Origin: Lepus europaeus
Lineage: Eukaryota > Chordata > Mammalia > Lagomorpha > Leporidae
DNA length: 64,000 nucleotides
Direction of reading: 5' to 3'
Assembly (NCBI RefSeq): GCF_033115175.1
Contig: NW_026909577.1
Location: 1,054,001-1,118,000, forward strand
Shown here in pieces: positions 55,696 to 64,000 of the stretch (its first letter is position 1; each line of letters begins with the position of its first letter). Made by a program: the position numbers and the translations under genes. Under the pieces are notes generated by a model, which worked only from the letters and a program-made list of their open reading frames with translations, did not search any database and was not told where the DNA came from.

Positions 55696-56145
55696 ATGGA
55701 AGGACTAACCCAGGATAATCTTCCAAATAGTATATCTCAACACCTCCTGCTGGCTGCCAACCTTCTAGGGCTTCTGGGGAAGGCCTATATCATCCTTGCA
55801 CTTAGAAATGTGTACATGGGCATTGTGGGGACCAATACCCTCTTCAACCCATTTGTGGCTTCTGGAGTCCTGTACATAACTGCCAGTGCCTGTGTCTTAA
55901 CCACTGCGTTCTGGAATTACTACTCCGTTGTGAATGTACCAGGCATTGCCTTCCCATCGTCATTCCATCTGCCCTTCAAGCCGGATCCTCAGGAAGCTGG
56001 GAGTGCCATTCCAGTGGCAGCTCTGTCTGCCCTCCTCATGTGGTTGAGTGGCTTGGTTTTCTGCTTTTATAAGTTTCCCCCTGGACAGGAATATGTATCC
56101 CGAGGTTTCAGAAACATGGATTTTCTGGAAACATCGGCTGTGTAG
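55696..56145 (+). CDS. Claudin-34-like ORF, array copy 10 (type A)
   Basis: Y31, Y60, P98, P106. Protein identical to copy 14. Confidence 0.6.
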   Translation: MEGLTQDNLPNSISQHLLLAANLLGLLGKAYIILALRNVYMGIVGTNTLFNPFVASGVLYITASACVLTTAFWNYYSVVNVPGIAFPSSFHLPFKPDPQEAGSAIPVAALSALLMWLSGLVFCFYKFPPGQEYVSRGFRNMDFLETSAV

Positions 56146-56166
56146 ATCCACGATTCCCAGGAGTTT

Positions 56167-56616
56167 ATGGAAGGACTAACCCAGGATAATCTTCCAAATA
56201 GTATATCTCAACACCTCCTGCTGGCTGCCAACCTTCTAGGGCTTCTGGGGAAGGCCTTTATCATCCTTGCACTTAGAAATGTGTACATGGGCATTGTGGG
56301 GACCAATACCCTCTTCAACCCATTTGTGGCTTCTGGAGTCCTGTTCATAACTGCCAGTGCCTGTGTCTTAACCACTGCGTTCTGGAATTACTACTCCGTT
56401 GTGAATGTACCAGGCATTGCCTTCCCGTCGTCTTTCCATCTGCCCTTCAAGCCAGATCCTCAGGAAGCTGGGAGTGCCATTCAAGTGGCAGCTCTGTCTG
56501 CCCTCCTCATGTGGTTGAGTGGCTTGGTTTTCTGCTTTTATAAGTTTCCCCCTGGACAGGAATATGTATCCCGAGGTTTCAGAAACATGGATTTTCTGGA
56601 AACATCGGCTGTGTAG
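56167..56616 (+). CDS. Claudin-34-like ORF, array copy 11 (type B)
   Basis: F31, F60, P98, Q106. Protein identical to copy 15. Confidence 0.6.
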   Translation: MEGLTQDNLPNSISQHLLLAANLLGLLGKAFIILALRNVYMGIVGTNTLFNPFVASGVLFITASACVLTTAFWNYYSVVNVPGIAFPSSFHLPFKPDPQEAGSAIQVAALSALLMWLSGLVFCFYKFPPGQEYVSRGFRNMDFLETSAV

Positions 56617-56637
56617 GTCCACGATTCCCAGGAGTTT

Positions 56638-57087
56638 ATGGAAGGACTAACCCAGGATAATCTTCCAAATAGTATATCTCAATACCTCCTGCTGGCTGCC
56701 AACCTTCTAGGGCTTCTGGGGAAGGCCTTTATCATCCTTGCACTTAGAAATGTGTACATGGGCATTGTGGGGACCAATACCCTCTTCAACCCATTTGTGG
56801 CTTCTGGAGTCCTGTTCATAACTGCCAGTGCCTGTGTCTTAACCACTGCGTTCTGGAATTACTACTCCGTTGTGAATGTACCAGGCATTGCCTTCCCGTC
56901 GTCTTTCCATCTGCCCTTCAAGCCGGATCCTCAGGAAGCTGGGAGTGCCATTCAGGTGGCAGCTCTGTCTGCCCTCCTCATGTGGTTGAGTGGCTTGGTT
57001 TTCTGCTTTTATAAGTTTCCCCCTGGACAGGAATATGTATCCCGACGTTTCAGAAACATGGATTTTCTGGAAACATCGGCTGTGTAG
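56638..57087 (+). CDS. Claudin-34-like ORF, array copy 12 (type B)
   Basis: F31, F60, P98, Q106; private Y16 and R137. A second consecutive B copy, breaking the C-A-B rhythm. Confidence 0.6.
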   Translation: MEGLTQDNLPNSISQYLLLAANLLGLLGKAFIILALRNVYMGIVGTNTLFNPFVASGVLFITASACVLTTAFWNYYSVVNVPGIAFPSSFHLPFKPDPQEAGSAIQVAALSALLMWLSGLVFCFYKFPPGQEYVSRRFRNMDFLETSAV

Positions 57088-57108
57088 GTCCACGATTCCC
57101 AGGAGTTT

Positions 57109-57558
57109 ATGGAAGGACTAACCCAGGATAATCTTCCAAATAGTATATCTCAACACCTCCTGCTGGCTGCCAACCTTCTAGGGCTTCTGGGGAAGGCCTT
57201 TATCATCCTTGCACTTAGAAATGTGTACATGGGCATTGTGGGGACCAATACCCTCTTCAACCCATTTGTGGCTTCTGGAGTCCTGTACATAACTGCCAGT
57301 GCCTGTGTCTTAACCACTGCGTTCTGGAATCACTACTCCGTTGTGAATGTACCAGGCATTGCCTTCCCGTCGTCTTTCCATCTGCCCTTCAAGCCGGATC
57401 CTCAGGAAGCTGGGAGTGCCATTCCAGTGGCAGCTCTGTCTGCTCTCCTCATGTGGTTGAGTGGCTTGGTTTTCTGCTTTTATAAGTTTCCCCCTGGACA
57501 GGAATATGTATCCCGAGGTTTCAGAAACATGGATTTTCTGGAAACATCGGCTGTGTAG
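57109..57558 (+). CDS. Claudin-34-like ORF, array copy 13 (type C)
   Basis: F31, Y60, H75, P98, P106. Protein identical to copies 4 and 6. Confidence 0.6.
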   Translation: MEGLTQDNLPNSISQHLLLAANLLGLLGKAFIILALRNVYMGIVGTNTLFNPFVASGVLYITASACVLTTAFWNHYSVVNVPGIAFPSSFHLPFKPDPQEAGSAIPVAALSALLMWLSGLVFCFYKFPPGQEYVSRGFRNMDFLETSAV

Positions 57559-57579
57559 ATCCACGATTCCCAGGAGTTT

Positions 57580-58029
57580 ATGGAAGGACTAACCCAGGAT
57601 AATCTTCCAAATAGTATATCTCAACACCTCCTGCTGGCTGCCAACCTTCTAGGGCTTCTGGGGAAGGCCTATATCATCCTTGCACTTAGAAATGTGTACA
57701 TGGGCATTGTGGGGACCAATACCCTCTTCAACCCATTTGTGGCTTCTGGAGTCCTGTACATAACTGCCAGTGCCTGTGTCTTAACCACTGCGTTCTGGAA
57801 TTACTACTCCGTTGTGAATGTACCAGGCATTGCCTTCCCGTCGTCATTCCATCTGCCCTTCAAGCCGGATCCTCAGGAAGCTGGGAGTGCCATTCCAGTG
57901 GCAGCTCTGTCTGCCCTCCTCATGTGGTTGAGTGGCTTGGTTTTCTGCTTTTATAAGTTTCCCCCTGGACAGGAATATGTATCCCGAGGTTTCAGAAACA
58001 TGGATTTTCTGGAAACATCGGCTGTGTAG
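57580..58029 (+). CDS. Claudin-34-like ORF, array copy 14 (type A)
   Basis: Y31, Y60, P98, P106. Protein identical to copy 10. Confidence 0.6.
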   Translation: MEGLTQDNLPNSISQHLLLAANLLGLLGKAYIILALRNVYMGIVGTNTLFNPFVASGVLYITASACVLTTAFWNYYSVVNVPGIAFPSSFHLPFKPDPQEAGSAIPVAALSALLMWLSGLVFCFYKFPPGQEYVSRGFRNMDFLETSAV

Positions 58030-58050
58030 GTCCACGATTCCCAGGAGTTT

Positions 58051-58500
58051 ATGGAAGGACTAACCCAGGATAATCTTCCAAATAGTATATCTCAACACCT
58101 CCTGCTGGCTGCCAACCTTCTAGGGCTTCTGGGGAAGGCCTTTATCATCCTTGCACTTAGAAATGTGTACATGGGCATTGTGGGGACCAATACCCTCTTC
58201 AACCCATTTGTGGCTTCTGGAGTCCTGTTCATAACTGCCAGTGCCTGTGTCTTAACCACTGCGTTCTGGAATTACTACTCCGTTGTGAATGTACCAGGCA
58301 TTGCCTTCCCGTCGTCTTTCCATCTGCCCTTCAAGCCGGATCCTCAGGAAGCTGGGAGTGCCATTCAGGTGGCAGCTCTGTCTGCCCTCCTCATGTGGTT
58401 GAGTGGCTTGGTTTTCTGCTTTTATAAGTTTCCCCCTGGACAGGAATATGTATCCCGAGGTTTCAGAAACATGGATTTTCTGGAAACATCGGCTGTGTAG
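58051..58500 (+). CDS. Claudin-34-like ORF, array copy 15 (type B)
   Basis: F31, F60, P98, Q106. Protein identical to copy 11. Confidence 0.6.
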   Translation: MEGLTQDNLPNSISQHLLLAANLLGLLGKAFIILALRNVYMGIVGTNTLFNPFVASGVLFITASACVLTTAFWNYYSVVNVPGIAFPSSFHLPFKPDPQEAGSAIQVAALSALLMWLSGLVFCFYKFPPGQEYVSRGFRNMDFLETSAV

Positions 58501-58521
58501 ATCCACGATTCCCAGGAGTTT

Positions 58522-58971
58522 ATGGAAGGACTAACCCAGGATAATCTTCCAAATAGTATATCTCAACACCTCCTGCTGGCTGCCAACCTTCTAGGGCTTC
58601 TGGGGAAGGCCTTTATCATCCTTGCACTTAGAAATGTGTACATGGGCATTGTGGGGACCAATACCCTCTTCAACCCATTTGTGGCTTCTGGAGTCCTGTA
58701 CATAACTGCCAGTGCCTGTGTCTTAACCACTGCGTTCTGGAATTACTACTCCGTTGTGAATGTACCAGGCATTGCCTTCCCGTCGTCTTTCCATCTGCCC
58801 TTCAAGCCGGATCCTCAGGAAGCTGGGAGTGCCATTCCAGTGGCAGCTCTGTCTGCTCTCCTCATGTGGTTGAGTGGCTTGGTTTTCTGCTTTTATAAGT
58901 TTCCCCCTGGACAGGAATATGTATCCCGAGGTTTCAGAAACATGGATTTTCTGGAAACATCGGCTGTGTAG
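58522..58971 (+). CDS. Claudin-34-like ORF, array copy 16 (type C)
   Basis: F31, Y60, Y75, P98, P106. Shares a silent GCT at codon 112 with the H75 copies, so it is a type C unit that has Y75. Protein identical to copy 19. Confidence 0.6.
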   Translation: MEGLTQDNLPNSISQHLLLAANLLGLLGKAFIILALRNVYMGIVGTNTLFNPFVASGVLYITASACVLTTAFWNYYSVVNVPGIAFPSSFHLPFKPDPQEAGSAIPVAALSALLMWLSGLVFCFYKFPPGQEYVSRGFRNMDFLETSAV

Positions 58972-58992
58972 ATCCACGATTCCCAGGAGTTT

Positions 58993-59442
58993 ATGGAAGG
59001 ACTAACCCAGGATAATCTTCCAAATAGTATATCTCAACACCTCCTGCTGGCTGCCAACCTTCTAGGGCTTCTGGGGAAGGCCTATATCATCCTTGCACTT
59101 AGAAATGTGTACATGGGCATTGTGGGGACCAATACCCTCTTCAACCCATTTGTGGCTTCTGGAGTCCTGTACATAACTGCCAGTGCCTGTGTCTTAACCA
59201 CTGCGTTCTGGAATTACTACTCCGTTGTGAATGTACCAGGCATTGCCTTCCCGTCGTCATTCCATCTGCCCTTCAAGCCGGATACTCAGGAAGCTGGGAG
59301 TGCCATTCCAGTGGCAGCTCTGTCTGCCCTCCTCATGTGGTTGAGTGGCTTGGTTTTCTGCTTTTATAAGTTTCCCCCTGCACAGGAATATGTATCCCGA
59401 GGTTTCAGAAACATGGATTTTCTGGAAACATCGGCTGTGTAG
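58993..59442 (+). CDS. Claudin-34-like ORF, array copy 17 (type A)
   Basis: Y31, Y60, T98, P106; private A130. Confidence 0.6.
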   Translation: MEGLTQDNLPNSISQHLLLAANLLGLLGKAYIILALRNVYMGIVGTNTLFNPFVASGVLYITASACVLTTAFWNYYSVVNVPGIAFPSSFHLPFKPDTQEAGSAIPVAALSALLMWLSGLVFCFYKFPPAQEYVSRGFRNMDFLETSAV

Positions 59443-59463
59443 GTCCACGATTCCCAGGAGTTT

Positions 59464-59913
59464 ATGGAAGGACTAACCCAGGATAATCTTCCAAATAGTA
59501 TATCTCAACACCTCCTGCTGGCTGCCAACCTTCTAGGGCTTCTGGGGAAGGCCTATATCATCCTTGCACTTAGAAATGTGTACATGGGCATTGTGGGGAC
59601 CAATACCCTCTTCAACCCATTTGTGGCTTCTGGAGTCCTGTTCATAACTGCCAGTGCCTGTGTCTTAACCACTGCGTTCTGGAATTACTACTCCGTTGTG
59701 AATGTACCAGGCATTGCCTTCCCGTCGTCTTTCCATCTGCCCTTCAAGCCGGATCCTCAGGAAGCTGGGAGTGCCATTCAGGTGGCAGCTCTGTCTGCCC
59801 TCCTCATGTGGTTGAGTGGCTTGGTTTTCTGCTTTTATAAGTTTCCCCCTGGACAGGAATATGTATCCCGAGGTTTCAGAAACATGGATTTTCTGGAAAC
59901 ATCGGCTGTGTAG
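59464..59913 (+). CDS. Claudin-34-like ORF, array copy 18 (type B)
   Basis: Y31 with F60 and Q106: an A-type first marker joined to B-type later markers, consistent with exchange inside the unit. Confidence 0.6.
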   Translation: MEGLTQDNLPNSISQHLLLAANLLGLLGKAYIILALRNVYMGIVGTNTLFNPFVASGVLFITASACVLTTAFWNYYSVVNVPGIAFPSSFHLPFKPDPQEAGSAIQVAALSALLMWLSGLVFCFYKFPPGQEYVSRGFRNMDFLETSAV

Positions 59914-59934
59914 GTCCACGATTCCCAGGAGTTT

Positions 59935-60384
59935 ATGGAAGGACTAACCCAGGATAATCTTCCAAATAGTATATCTCAACACCTCCTGCTGGCTGCCAAC
60001 CTTCTAGGGCTTCTGGGGAAGGCCTTTATCATCCTTGCACTTAGAAATGTGTACATGGGCATTGTGGGGACCAATACCCTCTTCAACCCATTTGTGGCTT
60101 CTGGAGTCCTGTACATAACTGCCAGTGCCTGTGTCTTAACCACTGCGTTCTGGAATTACTACTCCGTTGTGAATGTACCAGGCATTGCCTTCCCGTCGTC
60201 TTTCCATCTGCCCTTCAAGCCGGATCCTCAGGAAGCTGGGAGTGCCATTCCAGTGGCAGCTCTGTCTGCCCTCCTCATGTGGTTGAGTGGCTTGGTTTTC
60301 TGCTTTTATAAGTTTCCCCCTGGACAGGAATATGTATCCCGAGGTTTCAGAAACATGGATTTTCTGGAAACATCGGCTGTGTAG
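59935..60384 (+). CDS. Claudin-34-like ORF, array copy 19 (type C)
   Basis: F31, Y60, Y75, P98, P106; matches the majority residue at most sites and is identical in protein to copy 16. Confidence 0.6.
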   Translation: MEGLTQDNLPNSISQHLLLAANLLGLLGKAFIILALRNVYMGIVGTNTLFNPFVASGVLYITASACVLTTAFWNYYSVVNVPGIAFPSSFHLPFKPDPQEAGSAIPVAALSALLMWLSGLVFCFYKFPPGQEYVSRGFRNMDFLETSAV

Positions 60385-60405
60385 ATCCACGATTCCCAGG
60401 AGTTT

Positions 60406-60855
60406 ATGGAAGGACTAACCCAGGATAATCTTCCAAATAGTATATCTCAACACCTCCTGCTGGCTGCCAACCTTCTAGGGCTTCTGGGGAAGGCCTATAT
60501 CATCCTTGCACTTAGAAATGTGTACATGGGCATTGTGGGGACCAATACCCTCTTCAACCTATTTGTGGCTTCTGGAGTCCTGTACATAACTGCCAGTGCC
60601 TGTGTCTTAACCACTGCGTTCTGGAATTACTACTCCGTTGTGAATGTACCAGGCATTGCCTTCCCGTCGTCATTCCATCTGCCCTTCAAGCCGGGTACTC
60701 AGGAAGCTGGGAGTGCCATTCCAGTGGCAGCTCTGTCTGCCCTCCTCATGTGGTTGAGTGGCTTGGTTTTCTGCTTTTATAAGTTTCCCCCTGGACAGGA
60801 ATATGTATCCCGAGGTTTCAGAAACATGGATTTTCTGGAAACATCGGCTGTGTAG
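60406..60855 (+). CDS. Claudin-34-like ORF, array copy 20 (type A)
   Basis: Y31, Y60, T98, P106; private L52 and G97. Confidence 0.6.
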   Translation: MEGLTQDNLPNSISQHLLLAANLLGLLGKAYIILALRNVYMGIVGTNTLFNLFVASGVLYITASACVLTTAFWNYYSVVNVPGIAFPSSFHLPFKPGTQEAGSAIPVAALSALLMWLSGLVFCFYKFPPGQEYVSRGFRNMDFLETSAV

Positions 60856-60876
60856 ATCCACGATTCCCAGGAGTTT

Positions 60877-61326
60877 ATGGAAGGACTAACCCAGGATAAT
60901 CTTCCAAATAGTATATCTCAACACCTCCTGCTGGCTGCCAACCTTCTAGGGCTTCTGGGGAAGGCCTTTATCATCCTTGCACTTAGAAATGTGTACATGG
61001 GCATTGTGGGGACCAATACCCTCTTCAACCCATTTGTGGCTTCTGGAGTCCTGTACATAACTGCCAGTGCCTGTGTCTTAACCACTGCGTTCTGGAATTA
61101 CTACTCCGTTGTGAATGTACCAGGCATTGCCTTCCCGTCGTCTTTCCATCTGCCCTTCAAGCTGGATCCTCAGGAAGCTGGGAGTGCCATTCCAGTGACA
61201 GCTCTGTCTGCCCTCCTCATGTGGTTGAGTGGCTTGGTTTTCTGCTTTTATAAGTTTCCCCCTGGACAGGAATATGTATCCCGAGGTTTCAGAAACATGG
61301 ATTTTCTGGAAACATCGGCTGTGTAG
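60877..61326 (+). CDS. Claudin-34-like ORF, array copy 21 (type C)
   Basis: F31, Y60, P98, P106; L96 (shared only with copy 22) and private T108. Confidence 0.6.
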   Translation: MEGLTQDNLPNSISQHLLLAANLLGLLGKAFIILALRNVYMGIVGTNTLFNPFVASGVLYITASACVLTTAFWNYYSVVNVPGIAFPSSFHLPFKLDPQEAGSAIPVTALSALLMWLSGLVFCFYKFPPGQEYVSRGFRNMDFLETSAV

Positions 61327-61347
61327 ATCCACGATTCCCAGGAGTTT

Positions 61348-61797
61348 ATGGAAGGACTAACCCAGGATAATCTTCCAAATAGTATATCTCAACACTTCCT
61401 GCTGGCTGCCAACCTTCTAGGGCTTCTGGGGAAGGCCTATATCATCCTTGCACTTAGAAATGTGTACATGGGCATTGTGGGGACCAATACCCTCTTCAAC
61501 CCATTTGTGGCTTCTGGAGTCCTGTACATAACTGCCAGTGCCTGTGTCTTAACCACTGCGTTCTGGAATTACTACTCCGTTGTGAATGTACCAGGCATTG
61601 CCTTCCCGTCATCTTTCCATTTGCCCTTCAAGCTGGATCCTCAGGAAGCTGGGAGTGCCATTCCAGTGGCAGCTCTGTCTGCCCTCCTCATGTGGTTGAG
61701 TGGCTTGGTTTTCTGCTTTTATAAGTTTCCCCCTGGACAGGAATATGTATCCCGAGGTTTCAGAAACATGGATTTTCTGGAAACATCGGCTGTGTAG
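61348..61797 (+). CDS. Claudin-34-like ORF, array copy 22 (type A)
   Basis: Y31, Y60, P98, P106; L96, and F17 as in copy 2. Followed by a 53-bp partial copy that breaks off at 61,850 after a private ACCCACG change. Confidence 0.6.
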   Translation: MEGLTQDNLPNSISQHFLLAANLLGLLGKAYIILALRNVYMGIVGTNTLFNPFVASGVLYITASACVLTTAFWNYYSVVNVPGIAFPSSFHLPFKLDPQEAGSAIPVAALSALLMWLSGLVFCFYKFPPGQEYVSRGFRNMDFLETSAV

Positions 61798-61850
61798 ATC
61801 CACGATTCCCAGGAGTTTATGGAAGGACTAACCCACGATAATCTTCCAAA

Positions 61851-61971
61851 ATTCCAAACTCTGCAGACCATGGGACATAAAGTGGCTGACTGTTTTCTTC
61901 CACTATATTCTGCGTCTGAATTTGGTTCTTTGGTTGGTTGAATTAAGAACTTTGATTAAAAAAAAAAAACA
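61851..61971 (+). other. 3' flank of the array ending ATTAAA plus A-run
   Basis: About 110 bp of non-array sequence, then GATTAAAAAAAAAAAAC at 61,955-61,971, an ATTAAA hexamer immediately followed by A residues. It could be the 3' end of a retroposed transcript or a chance A-run. Confidence 0.35.
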
Positions 61972-62559
61972 CTTCGCCCATTTGCCAATTGATCTTTTCG
62001 GATCTGGATTTTAATTTCTGTTGGCTGAAATAAATAATCAAAACTAAATCTGTGTGTATGTAAATAAGTGGATCTGAATACATTAACCTCCAATATCTCC
62101 CGCTGAAACTTCTGCTTCCAAAAATAATGGCTCCTATTTCCTAAGTCGTGGTGATAGCATCTCTTTGTCATACAAAGATTACCCTGAGGTGATAAGCAGA
62201 GAAAATAGCGTAAGGAATTTTTACAAAACCAGCGTTTGTCAAGACTCAGCATTTGTCAACATTTTTCTAATCCCTAAGTAGTTAAAGCCTACCTCTGACG
62301 TCAGCTCCCTTCATTCCCATATACTTCAGTATGACTCTCTAGGAATTTGATGTTTATTTGCGTAACCATGTTATACCTACAAAATTGCACAATTATGCTT
62401 TCCAATCAGTTAGAATTTTCAATGCCTCAAAAATAATTTTGTCGTTTTATTTGTTCCACACCAACTGCTCACTCTGTCTCTTAAGTCTTAATCTACACCC
62501 CACCACCACACACACAAATACAGTATCCTGTCTGCTTTTCATTTATGCATCAACTATCC
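61972..62559. other. Intergenic sequence, nothing recognised
   Basis: AT-rich. No gene supported. Confidence 0.4.
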
Positions 62560-62872
62560 ATTTATTTATTTGAGAGACAGAGATTCTTATAGAATCAGAG
62601 AGAGACCACCCATCTGCTGACTCATTTCCCAAATTCCCCCAATGGCTCGGGCAGAGCCAGGCCAAAGCTAGAAGCCAGGAATTCAATCCACGTCTCCTAC
62701 ATGGGTGACAAGTGCGCAACTACTTGAGCCATCACAGCTGCCTCAGAGTATCTGCATGGACAGGAAGCTGGTGTCCTGAGCCAGAGCCAGGAAACAAATC
62801 TGGGTACTATGGGACACGACATATGGCATGAGCATCTTAACCAGTGTCTTACCATCTAGGCCAAACACTAAC
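62560..62872 (-). mobile_element. CSINE, old
   Basis: Antisense diverged C repeat from TTTATTTATTTGAGAGACAG to the reversed head ACCATCTAGGCCAAACAC. Confidence 0.8.
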
Positions 62873-62898
62873 TCTACTTATTTTTTAAAATGACTTTG

Positions 62899-63145
62899 AA
62901 TGGAGCAGGTGTTCAGCACAGTGGTTAAGATACTGCATCTGATATTTACGTATCTGCGTTCAAGTCTCAGCTGTGCTTCTGGTGATAACTTCTTGTTAAT
63001 GCAGCAGTGAATGCTCAAGTGATTGGGTCCCTGTCCCCATTTTGGGAGACCTGAATGGATTGCCAGGCTCCTGGCTTCGACCTGGCCCAGTCCTGGCTGT
63101 TGTGGTTGTGGGCATTTGAGAAGTGAACCAGCAGATGAAGATATC

Positions 63146-63178
<33 letters not shown>

Positions 63179-63208
63179 GCCTTTTCAAATAGATGGAAAT
63201 TAAATTTA
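62899..63208 (+). mobile_element. CSINE, old
   Basis: Sense diverged C repeat (GGAGCAGGTGTTCAGCACAG head) with a (TC)n tract at 63,144-63,178. Confidence 0.82.
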
Positions 63209-63582
63209 CAATTTTTTAAATGATTTTAATTTGCTGAAGAAAATGAGACAACCGACTGCCATTTAACAAGCTACCTTTACATGCCTTATTTGGTCACAGG
63301 TCAACAGTCCTCCATAGCCGGGGCCCTGTACTTCGTGTGGGTTGCATGACATCGGGTGGCAGGTGATCATTGTCCCTTTAGTGATGATAATATTGATCAG
63401 GGGATCCATGACAGGAAGCCTAAGTCCTCTTGTAAATTTCTAAATGAAATTTCCACCTAAACCTAGCAGTTTTATCAATTGTTAACCACTGAGTCATCAT
63501 AGTAAGGGTTGCCTTAGTGCCTTTCTAGTGTGTCCATTTTTGCCAGAGTTAGGAATTAAAATATCTATGTCAAAAGGTTTCC
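63209..63582. other. Intergenic sequence, nothing recognised
   Basis: No supported gene or repeat. Confidence 0.4.
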
Positions 63583-63883
63583 CTCTGGGATTGATGCTGT
63601 GGTGCAATGAGTTAAGTTGCTTGGGACAGCCACAGTGCATATTGGAGTGCCCACTCCTTTCCTCTGTCTTGGATACAGCTCCCTTCTTGAGTGCTGGAAT
63701 GCAGTAGATGATTGCTCAAGTACTTGAGTCCCTGCTACCTGTGGGACACATGGATGGGCATCGTGGCTCCTAGCTTTCGCCTGGTCCAATCCAGGCTGTT
63801 CCAACATTGGGAAGTGAACCAGTGATGGCAGATCTCTCTCTCTCTCTCTCTAGTCCTTCTCTCAAATAAATATTTAAAAAAAT
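63583..63883 (+). mobile_element. CSINE, diverged
   Basis: Sense C repeat (GGGATTGATGCTGTGGTGCA head, CTCAAATAAATATTT tail). Confidence 0.85.
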
Positions 63884-63962
63884 ACTTTTATCAGTTATGG
63901 TTATGTGGTTACTTTAAAATTTAATGCATACAAAATAAGCAGGCTCTAATTGTTTATTTCTT

Positions 63963-64000
63963 TTTTACAAAAATTGTTAACTTTTAATTTATTTGAAAAG
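63963..64000 (-). mobile_element. Probable CSINE tail cut by the window end
   Basis: TTTTAATTTATTTGAAAAG at the last bases matches the start of an antisense C repeat, but too little is present to be sure. Confidence 0.45.

Larger units (their letters stand above)
51075..61850 (+). repeat. CLDN34: Claudin-34-derived 471-bp tandem array, ~22.9 copies
   Basis: Head-to-tail copies of a 471-bp unit (157 codons). Counting each unit from just after a TAG, unit n spans 51,436+471(n-1) onward for 22 full units, with a 361-bp partial at the 5' end and a 53-bp partial at the 3' end. Every full unit has the same length and an intact 149-codon frame plus 21 bp of in-frame sequence upstream of its ATG. 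The protein corresponds to the end of the first extracellular loop, three predicted membrane helices (about residues 17-38, 53-76, 105-126), the second extracellular loop and the C-terminal tail of a claudin. The closest family I know is claudin-34, single-exon and X-linked in placental mammals, with several copies in mouse. The first helix and the W-GLW-C-C signature of claudins are absent from every unit. Copies are nearly identical, implying recent expansion or homogenisation. Confidence 0.85.

Noticed and set aside
51187-61803. Regular antisense open frames of 63-84 codons in every array unit
   Set aside because: They are fixed shadows of the sense claudin-34-like frame, repeated because the unit repeats. 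No recognisable protein.
51075-61850. CRISPR-like or bacterial tandem repeat array
   Set aside because: 471-bp contiguous units without spacers, coding for a vertebrate claudin-type protein, in DNA full of rabbit SINEs.
62296-62303. Perfect TGACGTCA (CRE-type octamer) 450 bp after the array
   Set aside because: A single eight-base palindrome in AT-rich DNA with no promoter context. Chance is sufficient.

Overview
The window is lagomorph nuclear DNA, very probably European rabbit (Oryctolagus cuniculus) or a close relative. The main evidence is about forty copies and fragments of the tRNA-derived C-repeat SINE (CSINE) that is specific to rabbits and hares. They occur in both orientations, often with clear target-site duplications (TSDs). 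Rabbit-type L1 3' ends, older L1, L2 and MaLR LTR remnants are also present. I see no bacterial-style genes, no tRNA or rRNA gene, no CRISPR array and no ordinary multi-exon host gene.

Layout. 1-33 kb is repeat-rich intergenic DNA: CSINEs, a twin-primed (internally inverted) rabbit L1 at 7.2-8.7 kb, older L1 fragments at 8.7-9.7, 24.2-24.8 and 28-29.1 kb, an L2 at 16.2-17.4 kb, three MaLR LTR remnants at 18.5-21.4 kb, a mariner-like MITE at 12.2 kb, and microsatellites. 33.26-38.47 kb is one complete proviral insertion on the minus strand: two 472-bp LTRs that look identical by eye, a 5-bp TSD, a lysine-tRNA primer-binding site, gammaretrovirus-like gag, heavily deleted pro-pol and no recognisable env. 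It sits in a GC-rich stretch I cannot identify. 39.2-43.95 kb is a diverged tandem duplication of about 1.1 kb, swollen in both copies by independent SINE insertions. 45.06-48.49 kb is a second twin-primed L1 carrying an open 374-codon ORF2 segment.

The standout is 51,075-61,850: about 22.9 head-to-tail copies of an exactly 471-bp unit. Each unit has an intact 149-codon reading frame that I recognise as the C-terminal three-transmembrane part of claudin-34 (CLDN34, an intronless and in placental mammals X-linked claudin). All 22 full copies keep the same length, frame and TAG stop. They differ at a few recurring positions that fall into three variant types, and these types mostly recur in the order C-A-B, which suggests a 1,413-bp higher-order repeat. 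The 5' edge of the array cuts straight into an old L1 fragment. The 3' edge is followed by about 110 bp ending in ATTAAA and an A-run.

How it works together: the repeats and the provirus are independent insertions with no pathway linking them. The array is either a coding-derived satellite made by unequal exchange or, less likely, a cluster of short expressed claudin-34-like proteins. The sequence alone cannot decide between these. Identifications rest on reading the sequence and on memory of the families; no database search was run.
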